NCBI RefSeq assembly: GCF_007747655.1
Contig: NZ_CP036274.1
Span: 1,178,001 to 1,242,000 of the forward strand
Reading direction: 5' to 3'
Source of the DNA: Anatilimnocola aggregata
GTDB lineage: Bacteria; Planctomycetota; Planctomycetia; Pirellulales; Pirellulaceae
DNA: 64,000 nt
Shown piece after piece: positions 7,198 through 15,349 of the stretch. The notes beneath the pieces were generated by a model. That model saw only the letters and a list, made by a program, of their open reading frames with translations, made no database searches and was not told the DNA's origin. The translations under genes were made by a program, and so were the position numbers. Numbering within the stretch: the first letter of the stretch is position 1; each line of letters opens with the position of its first letter.

Positions 7198-7308
7198 GGG
7201 TGGTCACCCTGACCCACCATTGCGGGTTGAATGGCAGCATGAATTGGCGAGTTAAACACCTTTTTTACGCATGCAGTTTCAGGTCACCCTGACCACCCCT
7301 GACCACCC
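7198..7308. repeat. GGTCACCCTGACC repeats downstream of the primase gene
   Basis: GGTCACCCTGACC, itself a short palindrome (GGTCA/TGACC), occurs at 7202-7214 and 7282-7294. CTGACCACCC occurs twice in tandem at 7289-7308. The repeats fill the gap between the primase stop and the intB start. They could be a replication origin recognised by the adjacent primase, or terminator/operator sites; position is the only support. Confidence 0.35.
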
Positions 7309-7312
7309 AGGA

Positions 7313-9478
7313 CTAGAAGCCCTCTAGTGAAAGCAATCGCACCCCGACATAGGTGTGCCACCGTTTGTCGCCTTCTCTGCGGCGAACGGGACGGACCGCT
7401 GGGCAAGCGGCATAAAGGTCGCGAGCGAACGTGGCATCGTTCACTGCCTTGCTGTTGTTCGCCAGCATCCAGGCGACGTAAGCGGCGTAGAGGCTCTTCG
7501 TCGGCTCTTCCACAAGGGGCGATAGTTCGCACCGTTCCCGCACAAAATGTCCAACGGGCGAAGTGAGGTCTTCCATCTGTTCTCGCATTTGGTCACCAGC
7601 CGCGGGCTGCAGGAGATACCCGCGCTCCCTGAGCCGCCGCCAGCCTCGGATTGCCCACAGCATAATTCCCGCGCGCTCTTCCAAAAGCTTTTCGGTAAGC
7701 TTTCGATCCTCGGCTCCGTAGAACGACTTGGTCATCCGCAGGATGATCAATCGACCTGCTAAAGCACCCGACGAATCGCCGAGCCGCGGGAGTTCGTTTG
7801 TCAATATCATCAACCGTGTCAATAGCTTAGTTGAGTTGACCGGGGGCAAATGCTTGCGATCAACGTCGATCCCATCTTCGCCGCTGATCGACAACAACCG
7901 TTCGGTTACCACGGCCGAATCCGTCCTGCCGCTCAATCGCGCGTCGCTGATGATGGCAACAGTTTTGTGAAGTAAGGACTGCAAACCGAAATTGGTTCCT
8001 AGCCCGCTCATCGTCGGGCCGCAACAGTTGTACTCACCGACGACGGATCGCAGTACCCGCGCGAGCGTACCTTTGCCGCTACGCTTCGGGCCGAGAATGA
8101 GTAGAATTTTCTGGAACGATGTATCTGGGGTAAGGCAAAGACCGAACCATTCCTGCAGCATGTCGACGCTCTCTTGGTCGTCTTCCCAAAGTTGAGCCAT
8201 GAATTGCAACCAGTGCTCCGGACTGGGCGCGTTCGGATCGAATTCAAAGTCAATCGCAGCCGGGCTGAAGAACAACGGTGTTGCCGGTATTGAGTAAAGA
8301 ATCGGCTCATTGGGATTGTTCAACACTGTTGCGAACGATGGCAAATGCACAATTGCGTTTTTTGTCGCCAGCAGGTCACGCGGTTCCCACGCCTCGCAGC
8401 CGTTCGGTTGTTCCAGCCAGCAAGGGGGACTATAGCTGACCGGTAAGATTGCTTGCGCTTTTACTTGGTCAAGCACATTGTTGGTGATTCCAGTCGACAG
8501 ATGGTTAAAGTCCTGATTGATTTGGTTCACCAAGCGCGCCCGTACCTCACACGGCGGGATCTCCACATAGCGGCCAGCAGTCCAAAGGACAAACCCACCC
8601 CGATGGAAGCGAACTCGATAGACTCCATCCTGTTCGCCGGTTTCCAGGAATTGTTTTGCTACTATTGCGGGGTCCAACTTGCTCGCAGTTAACTTTTCGC
8701 TATCCGGCGCAACCGGCAATGGTTCAATCGCATCGTCGATCAACTGCCGGAGTCGCCGTTTGCCATCGTCGCCGGCTGCAACCAGTAGGTCGTCCAGTCC
8801 TTGCTTAGCGCCTTCAATACCGTGAGGAATGCGTAGGCAACGAACGATAGCCCCTTGAGCGGCAAGTGCTGCGGCTAATCGAGACTCAGCATTCTGCACT
8901 CCCTCTTTTTCTTCGAGGTCGCTGTCAAACGCGATGAAGACCTTTCGGCCATGCCAAGCGATCTCGGCCAATTCCGGCAGCAAACATTCTTGTTTCGCAT
9001 GTTTCCAACCATAGACTCCCACTAGGCCTAGACAAGGAAAGCCTTCTTGGGTTGCCTTGGCAGATTTCTTTTCGCCTTCGGTGAACAGCAATTCCTGGCG
9101 AACGTCCTGCAGATAATCTGCAACGCCGGGGGGAAGATAAACTTGGTTCGGCTCGCCGCGAGGTGATTCGTACTTAATCTTTTTTTCGTTCCGATCGACG
9201 CGCGGATTGTCCGGCTTCACGCGGGAGTAGCCATTACTGCCGTCGGCACGAGCGAAGGGGAAAACGATGGCCGGTACCAGCTTCTTCACCCACCGTTCGT
9301 CAAGTTTCAAAATTCGGCCGAGCTTCGCCGGCGTCCACTCGGAATAGATGCCAGCTGCTTTTATAGTTTCGGCAGACAGGCCACTTCCTTCCATGAGTTC
9401 CCGCTCATGGTGCGGCATCAGTCCCTTGCCATCAGCTACTTGAGTGCTGGCGGTGGCAGGAGAGCGCGGGGCGGTCAT
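7313..9478 (-). CDS. Primase/SF3 helicase of element B (P4/D5-like)
   Basis: The start at 9478 is set by the ATGA overlap with the upstream HTH gene; a longer frame to 9808 runs over both HTH genes and is rejected. The 721-residue product begins with a DUF3854-type TOPRIM-like region (LLFTEGEKKSAKATQEG at about 120-140 and VFIAFDSD near 180). A linker follows, then a superfamily 3 helicase domain with Walker A LGPKRSGKGTLARVL, Walker B TVAIISDARLSG, and a sensor region LMILTNELPRLGD. The C-terminal domain resembles the D5/P4 winged-helix region. It would unwind and prime DNA at the element's origin, allowing autonomous replication after excision. Third gene of a coupled operon with two HTH proteins. 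Confidence 0.88.
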   Translation of the reverse strand: MTAPRSPATASTQVADGKGLMPHHERELMEGSGLSAETIKAAGIYSEWTPAKLGRILKLDERWVKKLVPAIVFPFARADGSNGYSRVKPDNPRVDRNEKKIKYESPRGEPNQVYLPPGVADYLQDVRQELLFTEGEKKSAKATQEGFPCLGLVGVYGWKHAKQECLLPELAEIAWHGRKVFIAFDSDLEEKEGVQNAESRLAAALAAQGAIVRCLRIPHGIEGAKQGLDDLLVAAGDDGKRRLRQLIDDAIEPLPVAPDSEKLTASKLDPAIVAKQFLETGEQDGVYRVRFHRGGFVLWTAGRYVEIPPCEVRARLVNQINQDFNHLSTGITNNVLDQVKAQAILPVSYSPPCWLEQPNGCEAWEPRDLLATKNAIVHLPSFATVLNNPNEPILYSIPATPLFFSPAAIDFEFDPNAPSPEHWLQFMAQLWEDDQESVDMLQEWFGLCLTPDTSFQKILLILGPKRSGKGTLARVLRSVVGEYNCCGPTMSGLGTNFGLQSLLHKTVAIISDARLSGRTDSAVVTERLLSISGEDGIDVDRKHLPPVNSTKLLTRLMILTNELPRLGDSSGALAGRLIILRMTKSFYGAEDRKLTEKLLEERAGIMLWAIRGWRRLRERGYLLQPAAGDQMREQMEDLTSPVGHFVRERCELSPLVEEPTKSLYAAYVAWMLANNSKAVNDATFARDLYAACPAVRPVRRREGDKRWHTYVGVRLLSLEGF

Positions 9479-9738
9479 TTGGCACCGCCTTGCGCTGTCG
9501 TAACGCGTTGACCAGGCCGCGGGCAGCCGGCGGCAATCCAAGCGCGTAGTTCGTTCGGGCAGTAGCGGGTCAAACGGCCGATGCGCCGGCACGGGATTGC
9601 CCCCTCGGCAACCAATCGATTGATGGTTCGGATCGAGATGCCAAGCAAATCGCCGGCGTCCAGGCCGTCGATCAACAATGGCTCTGGCTTCGTCGGCTCG
9701 GGCAGTTGCTGCCGCGGTGGAAGCAGGTGTCGGTTCAC
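9475..9738 (-). CDS. Excisionase-like HTH protein, second of two
   Basis: An 87-residue protein starting at a GTG (9738) that overlaps the previous stop (GTGA); its own stop overlaps the primase ATG by 4 bases. Residues 24 to 75 (LIDGLDAGDLLGISIRTINRLVAEGAI) form a MerR/HTH_17 winged helix with the usual PCRRIGRLTRYCPNELRAWI wing. Such proteins bind DNA to direct excision or control the operon. Pairing of two such genes before a primase fits a role in excision and replication control. Confidence 0.85.
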   Translation of the reverse strand: MNRHLLPPRQQLPEPTKPEPLLIDGLDAGDLLGISIRTINRLVAEGAIPCRRIGRLTRYCPNELRAWIAAGCPRPGQRVTTAQGGAK

Positions 9739-9947
9739 TTCGCCACCTCTTCACGCTGGGCAATCCAGGCTTGAAGTGCCGTTGGGGAGTACAGTACCCG
9801 TCGCCCAACTCGCACGAACGGAATCTGGCCCGAGTTGGTCAACGTCCAGAGTGTGCGGGAAGAAATGCTCAGCCGTCTGGCAGTTGCACGAGCGTCGAGT
9901 AGGAGCCGGTCGTTAAAGGTGATCGGGACCGACTGAGAAGTAGACAT
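9735..9947 (-). CDS. Excisionase-like HTH protein, first of two
   Basis: A 70-residue protein with one HTH_17 domain: LLLDARATARRLSISSRTLW (helix-turn-helix), then GQIPFVRVGRRVLYSPTALQAWI (wing and last helix). It heads the operon and overlaps the next gene by 4 bases. It could be the recombination directionality factor for intB or the operon regulator. No clear ribosome binding site was found, and inverted repeats that could be its operators lie just upstream. Confidence 0.85.
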   Translation of the reverse strand: MSTSQSVPITFNDRLLLDARATARRLSISSRTLWTLTNSGQIPFVRVGRRVLYSPTALQAWIAQREEVAK

Positions 9948-10240
9948 TTTCTAACCTCACTGCGATTTTATGTTCCAAAACATGCCAGATGCTCGGTCGC
10001 AGTATTTCGTTTGGCGCGCACGCGCACGGATTTCGCTGATTTTCGTGCGCGCTTCTGCAAGGAATTGAACGGCAACGTGCCGATCGGAATTGGGTTGCAA
10101 GAAAACGGCGTACGAAATTAAATGCCGCTTGACACAATTCCGATGCAGTGCGGAAGCGCACAAATTGCACTCGCGCCGAACTTAGCACTTTCCGACTATT
10201 TGCTTGGGAAGCTCAACGTTTGAAGGCCGGCATGAAGCAC
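9948..10240. promoter_or_regulatory. Control region of the HTH-primase operon
   Basis: The leftward operon starts at 9947, so this holds its promoter. Two inverted repeats stand out: GCGCGCACG (10014-10022) with CGTGCGCGC (10044-10052), and TCGGAATTG (10084-10092) with CAATTCCGA (10135-10143). A small ATGTT/AACAT palindrome lies at about 9969-9981. These could be operators or part of a replication origin. No gene is seen before the integrase remnant begins. Confidence 0.35.
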
Positions 10241-10620
10241 CTTGCGCCGTCCCTTCTACTGGAAATCTCGCAAAAGCAGGTTTATCAAAGTCAAGCAACC
10301 AGGTCGGTTCACGCCGAAATGTACTGCACCGCCAGGACGAGCAAACGGCGCCCAAGAAGTGGGCTGAGTTGGCGGCGGTCGATCGACCCGAGGCGCCGAC
10401 TGCCCAGATGTTTGCCTTTGCCGAGGCGTTGCTCCGCTGGGGCCGTCTCTAATGTCACGCCCAAGACTTACCGCGATTGCCAGGACTTCATTGTGTCCTT
10501 CTGCAAAATGCATCGCCACTCCGTCGTTCGCGATCTGAAGCCGTTTCCCTTGACTCGCTGGCATGCGACAGCGGATGGAATCCCTGGTCCATTTCTCTCC
10601 AAGGCTGTTAAGAAAAAGCG
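10240..10620 (+). pseudogene. Decayed tyrosine integrase, N-terminal part
   Basis: Three reading frames together resemble the N-terminal part of planctomycete integrases. The first has a PFYWKSRKSRFIKVKQPGRF-like stretch around 10240-10300. The second reads QDEQTAPKKWAELAAVDRPE around 10335-10400. The third reads TPKTYRDCQDFIVSFC followed by VRDLKPFPLTRWH around 10460-10565, the usual core-binding domain pattern. At least two frameshifts and the absence of a catalytic domain make it a relic, probably of an earlier occupant or an ancestral integrase. It is read opposite to intB. Confidence 0.6.
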
Positions 10621-11020
10621 GTCCCTTGATTCGCAGGGGAAGTGCGATGCGCGTGAGGGTCTGGCTGGTCGGCTTCACTTACTTCTGCGGCCACGCGGAG
10701 TCGCTCTGACGTCCCGCACCTTCGCCAACGGCAAACATCACGCCCCGGTATAAATCGCTGCAAAATCACCTCGGGAATCTCCATCCTGGGGCTTCCGTTT
10801 CATGGCTAGACACAATGTCTGCTGCGGTGGCAAAAAAACTAGCAGCCTAAGCGGTTGCTACGGAAGCATTTGCGCGCTGGCTCAAGAGATTTCGTGCGCA
10901 GACGGAGATTTTTGTCGCCAGAGAGCCCCGCGAAGTCCACTTATGGATTGAAGCCACACGACTACGCGAACTGCATGTCGCAGTTGGGTAGCAGTGGCAA
11001 AACCAAACAGGAGTCTTTCT
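10621..11020. other. Intergenic region, nothing assigned
   Basis: Between the integrase relic and the next gene there are only short frames in several registers without ribosome binding sites. A promoter for the gene at 11021 is expected but none was defined. Confidence 0.35.
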
Positions 11021-11392
11021 ATGTACAAGGTTGTTGTTGAGGTATCCCCTCGCGATTACCACGAGGTCGCCGCCGAGCTGGCAGTACCTGATTACGGGGG
11101 GGCGTGGATTGTCGCCTCGTGTAATTCAGTTGCCCAGACCGAATCGTCATCCGACACCTTCGGAATGGCATTCAAAGTCGTGTTGGCATTCGACTGCATC
11201 GCAAGCGAGTGCCTCCAGGCGTGGGTTGTGGGGGAACCTTGGTTTCTTGCAATCGACACGTCAGGAAATCAGGTGGCCCGCAGCGAATGCCGAGCATCGC
11301 GTCAGGGAACCAGCTCGTCTGGTTTCATTCTCCCTCTCGCGCCAAACGATTGGGTTACGTGCTTACCTCCAGCGGAGGCAATCGCGGCCTAG
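11021..11392 (+). CDS. Hypothetical 123-residue protein of element B
   Basis: The ATG at 11021 has CAGGAG about 8 bases upstream. An upstream GTG at 10994 is in frame but lacks a site. The protein (MYKVVVEVSPRDYHEVAAEL) begins with a beta strand and an amphipathic helix. It continues as a mainly beta-rich domain without Cys clusters or membrane segments and ends APNDWVTCLPPAEAIAA. No family is recognised. It is read rightward, apart from the primase operon, with two further rightward genes behind it. Confidence 0.5.
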   Translation: MYKVVVEVSPRDYHEVAAELAVPDYGGAWIVASCNSVAQTESSSDTFGMAFKVVLAFDCIASECLQAWVVGEPWFLAIDTSGNQVARSECRASRQGTSSSGFILPLAPNDWVTCLPPAEAIAA

Positions 11393-11538
11393 TCACACAC
11401 CAAACCCAGAAGATCCCTCGCGGCCACGCTTTTTTCCAGACGGGAAGACGCAGTGGTAGTGCTGAACATTCAGTCATTGTGGCCCGAGTCTAAGCTATCC
11501 ACTGCGACTTCTCCGTCTCGAAGAGACGAAGAAGCAGA

Positions 11539-12138
11539 ATGAAGGATTTGCAAGCTAATAAGTTTCAGCGGACGCTGAAACGCCTTGTGAGAAACGCAAT
11601 TGGAGGACGGTTCCTCCCGCAAGGTGCAACCGAAGATGAGATTTCGCAACAAGCATGTTTGCTGCTTGTGCTCCTCTTGGGGGTGGAAAAATGTGAACAA
11701 CTCATTGATCAAGAGAGCCTTGCAGCCGAAGACATCCGGATGATGACTTTGGCCGCAAAGCGAGCGGCAGGTAACGCTATGTGGGCCACCCAGAAGCGTA
11801 ACCAGCGGAGCAAGCAGCGCAAGTTGGCAGAACTCAAGCAGTGGTTTCCGGAAGCTTCCGCGGCTGAACTTCAGGTTCGTCTGGGTAAGCTTGCCGAATT
11901 CGATCGCTTGAGCCTAGCGGAAGAGCAACCCGCTCGACCGGAATTAAACGTCGAAGTTGTCGCCGACCTTCGAGATGCTTTTTTTCACATGTCATCGATT
12001 GAGCGTCGCTTGATCGACTTGCTGCGGAAACGCATTTCCAGAACAGCGATCCGAAAGCGACTTCAAGTTACGAGAGAGGAGCTGGTAGTGCTCATCGATT
12101 CGCTCGAACAAAAGTTGCTAAGCATCATTAAACCATGA
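11539..12138 (+). CDS. Sigma-factor-like or helical DNA-binding protein
   Basis: A 199-residue, mostly helical protein. The N-terminal part (RTLKRLVRNAIGGRF...) and middle (RSKQRKLAELKQWFPEA) are basic. The C-terminal 60 residues (LRDAFFHMSSIERRLIDLLR, ISRTAIRKRLQVTREELVVL) have the spacing of a sigma-70 region 4-type helix-turn-helix. Family membership is not certain. It could regulate element genes. The next small gene begins 8 bases after its stop, so the two are probably co-transcribed. The ribosome binding site is weak. Confidence 0.5.
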   Translation: MKDLQANKFQRTLKRLVRNAIGGRFLPQGATEDEISQQACLLLVLLLGVEKCEQLIDQESLAAEDIRMMTLAAKRAAGNAMWATQKRNQRSKQRKLAELKQWFPEASAAELQVRLGKLAEFDRLSLAEEQPARPELNVEVVADLRDAFFHMSSIERRLIDLLRKRISRTAIRKRLQVTREELVVLIDSLEQKLLSIIKP

Positions 12139-12145
12139 GAGCAGC

Positions 12146-12367
12146 ATGAAAACCAAAAAGATCGTTAGTGGCCATGGGGGGAAGGACGATGCCAAGCAAC
12201 TGCTTGCCATTCGTTCCTTCTTAGGCCTACTAACACCCCGACAAATTGCTGAGACAAAGCTCCGCACTGTCTCAGACCCCGAATTGGGAGCGATGCTTAA
12301 CGCTCTCGAAACGGGGTGGAAACTAGGTTCCGTGCTTCGCTCGGAACCGGCCAGCCCTCGTGAGTAG
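12146..12367 (+). CDS. Hypothetical 73-residue protein
   Basis: This lies 7 bases downstream of the sigma-like gene, with GAGAG just ahead of the ATG. The product (MKTKKIVSGHGGKDDAKQLL) is helical and partly basic. Its middle, LGLLTPRQIAETKLRTVSDP, might form a short helix-turn-helix. There is no membrane segment. It probably works with the preceding gene. Confidence 0.45.
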   Translation: MKTKKIVSGHGGKDDAKQLLAIRSFLGLLTPRQIAETKLRTVSDPELGAMLNALETGWKLGSVLRSEPASPRE

Positions 12368-12531
12368 TCAACAGGTTCGCCTCCGCCCGCAATGATGCGG
12401 CGGGGGGCGGAACTTGTCGTCGCTCGATAGGGAACCAGTAGACGCTCGGTACCAATACCGAGACCCAACATCATCGAGCGACGCTGCTAACGCTGCGTCG
12501 CTTTTTTCATGTGCCGTCCGCTCCCGCTGAC
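12368..12531. other. Short gap between the small genes and the decayed cluster
   Basis: It contains a GC-rich stretch with no recognised gene or clean terminator. Confidence 0.3.
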
Positions 12532-14300
12532 TCATCGCCGCAGCAGATTGATCGTCGGCACTTCCCAGCGTTGATAATCGGTCGGCGGATCTGCGCCCTG
12601 GCCGACGATATCCAGTTTCAACACGTGCGTTCGTTTCCCCTGCGATAGCAGCGACCCATCGCCCGATGGTGTCGTATATTCGAAGTTGAATGCGAAGAAC
12701 CCACCGAGACGGTTCCGGCTTTGCAGCGGAGTCAATCGTCCAGCCGCGACCGTATTGTAAGGTGTCGAAGATCACCTCCGTCTTGTCGAGCGTGATGCTA
12801 CTGACGACATTCACCGGATCCGTCAGATCGTAGACATGGTGCTTGATGGCGCTGATGTCCGCCTGCTGAAGCGCTACCGCATCGCAATCTTCCAACCTAG
12901 CCATCAATTTGACTCTGCCACTTCGAAGACAGCCGGAAGCTGAATAACCTTCACGGATTTCTCCTTCGACGGCTCGAGCACCAGTGATCAAACCAACCGC
13001 CGCTGCGACACCAGGAGCGATATGCGCGACGGCGACGGACCCCGGCATTTAGTAACCCACCGCAGTAACGCGAATCGTGGTGGCAATCGACACGAAGAAG
13101 GTCACGGTTGACGGCAGACTCGCGTTGCCGGGACCAACCGCAACAGCTTCAGGACTTCGAGCGACCGGGCGGGGCGCTGAGATTGGCTTTGAGTGGCATC
13201 GAACCGTTGTCGATCGCCGCTTTGAAGCTGTCGAACTCGTCGAGATCGAGGGGGCCGCCATCGACCACGACACCCCGCGGCACTTTGTCCGCCGGCCGGT
13301 TGTGGCAATTCAAGCACGTCAGAGCGCCGAGCTGGAATGCACCTTTACAAGCGCGGGGCACGCCCTGCGGTTCATCCAGATGCGTGACATCGTTGTTCCG
13401 TCCTCGCGCACGGTGACTTTGAGTGATCGCGTCTGCGCCCCACAGGCGTCCGGCCTTACCGCCCGGCAGGCGGCTTCCACAGCCCGACCTTGGGCGTCGA
13501 TGGTTGCCGCCTGCAGCATCTCGCCATCGAGACCGTGGGCGGAGGATGTGAACTCGCTGGAAACTTCCAACGCCCGCCGCGCGTTGTCGAGATACAACGC
13601 CGAGTTAGGCGCGTAGTACTCGAGTGCTCGCGCCAGTCCATAAACGGTCGGAGCCTTCGGCGCGAGATCGCCGGCCGGAGCAATTTTGTTGAAGATAAAG
13701 TTCTGAACCGCCCGCTCGGGAACGACCGGCGTGGCGCCTGTAACAACGGGGCAGCGAGGTCGCTTCGGTGGGGGTGATCGTCTGCAGGTTTTCCATTTCA
13801 GCAATGATCGGTTCCGCAGTCACGCGAAACCGCTTAATGCCCCTACGCGGCGCGGACCTGCTTGCTGTTGCATGCGCAGCATTTGTGCCTCGGCCGACAG
13901 TACCGGAGCGAGCGCCGGGTTCTCCGCCCAACTCCGCAAGTGCCGCGAGTCCTTCCTCTTTTCCCAAGCCCAAGTCGTCGAACTCGCGGACATTCCGCGC
14001 GGCATTCAAACACACATTCACAACGTTCGCTTCTTGTTCGCGCGCGAGCCGTTTGCAGCTCCCAGTGCTTCCGTCCCCCTTCAGCCGCGCGTCGAAGAGG
14101 CGGGCGACGGTAGGTCAAACGATCGGTCTGCACTTCGGTCGCCTGGGCGCCGGCCCAGTTTCCCCAAGTGTCTTTTCGCCCGGCGACGCCATGCTTGCGC
14201 GCGAGATCGCTGCCCATCGGTTGGTTCCGATCGGAGATCTCCCGGCCGACGGAGCATACCGCATTTTGGCGACAGGATCGCTTGCGGGGGCAGCGCAGGA
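12532..14300 (-). pseudogene. Decayed gene cluster, several frames
   Basis: Gene-like peptide segments appear on the minus strand in different frames without any intact ORF. They include ADISAIKHHVYDLTDPVNVV with ITLDKTEVIFDTLQYG (about 12745-12880), FFAFNFEYTTPSGDG with THVLKLDIVGQGADPPTDY ending at 12532, LARALEYYAPNSALYLDNAR (about 13590-13640), and MENLQTITPTEATSL near 13760-13800. One pair of frames is joined as stop-start TAA-ATG near 13048. This pattern fits a run of phage-structural-like or element genes that have lost their frames through indels. What they were is not known. Confidence 0.4.
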
Positions 14301-14626
14301 GCCTGCGCCCAGCGAGGGAAGCGTGAGTGGGTCGACTTAATAACCGGCCATGCAGCAGCCCTTCGCCCCGATTAAAGGTGCGCGGGGGTCGCGCTCGACG
14401 CGCCCTTTTCGTCACTCCAGACCAAAGAAGGACGGGCGGATGCGGGTGCGCGCGGAGCAAACAGCGAAAGCAGAGTCCGCATTATCGATTTGTTTGCCGG
14501 AAAGTTGCAAACGAAATCAACTTTGCGTACTCTGCCTATTGGCCTCTGGCTGCGGGAACCGATATGATTCCCACAGAGGCGGCACGATTCTGACAGTTGT
14601 CCCTGATCAACGTCGCTGAGCGGAAC
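14301..14626. other. Intergenic region, nothing assigned
   Basis: Short open frames exist here on both strands, but none shows a ribosome binding site, a recognisable fold or a neighbour relation. Confidence 0.3.
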
Positions 14627-14707
14627 TTAGTGGCTTGCGGCCATGACCAGGTGAACAACGGCCAGCGCTAGGTATAGCCCGGCGATTCCCGCATGGAATG
14701 GGTCCAT
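14627..14707 (-). CDS. Predicted 26-residue membrane microprotein
   Basis: The ATG at 14707 is preceded by AAAGGAGGAG at about 5 bases, one of the strongest Shine-Dalgarno sequences in the window. The product is MDPFHAGIAGLYLALAVVHL followed by VMAASH: a single hydrophobic helix with a short N-terminal lead and a final His, enough to span a membrane once. It is much shorter than typical annotation cut-offs. It stands alone between decayed DNA and the restriction operon. A small hydrophobic regulator or toxin is possible but not shown. Confidence 0.5.
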   Translation of the reverse strand: MDPFHAGIAGLYLALAVVHLVMAASH

Positions 14708-14967
14708 TGTCTCCTCCTTTCTTGGTAAGGGGTGGCGGTGGAACAACAGGCTCGGCGAGGCTGCAACCTTGCCGGGCCGTTTTCGTTTTCTCGCGAAGAC
14801 AAACCCTCTAATAAACAGGTGGACATGGACCGGTTGTTCCGTCCATTTTTTGCCCCGCCATCCCCGGAAATCCACTTGCGGCGGGCTTCTTTCTGCTTGC
14901 TTTTTGCCCACCATATTTTCAGGGTCGGGCGTCGCTTCTTGCCTAGTCTTGCTGCAGAACTTCTCCG
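14708..14967. other. Intergenic region, nothing assigned
   Basis: The longest frames here overlap the microprotein's neighbourhood in other registers and look like shadows. Confidence 0.3.
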
Positions 14968-15159
14968 ATGGCCAGCACTGACAAACCTCGCAAAACCGGC
15001 TGCCTCACGTAGCTCACCTGGACCGTCGTGATCGGCAGCGGCCTTTGGGCCTGGCGCCTGCTCGATCGGCCGCGCTACACCGGTCCCAAATACGAGAACC
15101 GCGAAGACAATCCCAACGACGACGCCCCAGGGGCGTCTGACAATCCGCGGCCATACTGA
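14968..15159 (+). pseudogene. Small membrane protein gene with an in-frame amber codon
   Basis: From the ATG at 14968 the frame reads MASTDKPRKTGCLT, then TAG (15010-15012), then LTWTVVIGSGLWAWRLLDR and a hydrophilic Pro/Asp-rich end to TGA at 15159. The sequence on both sides of the TAG reads as one protein: a short cytoplasmic start, a membrane helix and an acidic tail. A single base change would restore it. The simplest reading is a recent nonsense mutation; no suppression or recoding signal was seen. No strong ribosome binding site precedes it. Confidence 0.35.
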
Positions 15160-15349
15160 TTGAAACCTCGAAGCGCGCATGCGCTTCGGCAACTCTCTGG
15201 TGAGTCCGCAAACTTGCGAGAAGTTCGCAATCAGCTCACGTTTGGCGTGATTTGCAACTAAGTAGTCTGCCTCATCACCACATGACCAGATTTTGGCAGG
15301 GTCATTACAAAACCTCACTTGACCGAATGCAAAACAGCGAACCGTTATT

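Noticed and set aside
7313-9808. A longer primase start at 9808
   Set aside because: The extra 110 codons run through both HTH genes; the ATGA overlap at 9478 is the natural start.
14968-15159. TAG recoded as an amino acid
   Set aside because: No recoding element or suppressor tRNA was seen; a nonsense mutation is simpler.
14668-15318. A 216-codon minus-strand ORF
   Set aside because: It overlaps the better-supported microprotein and the membrane gene with the amber codon, and its composition looks like a shadow.
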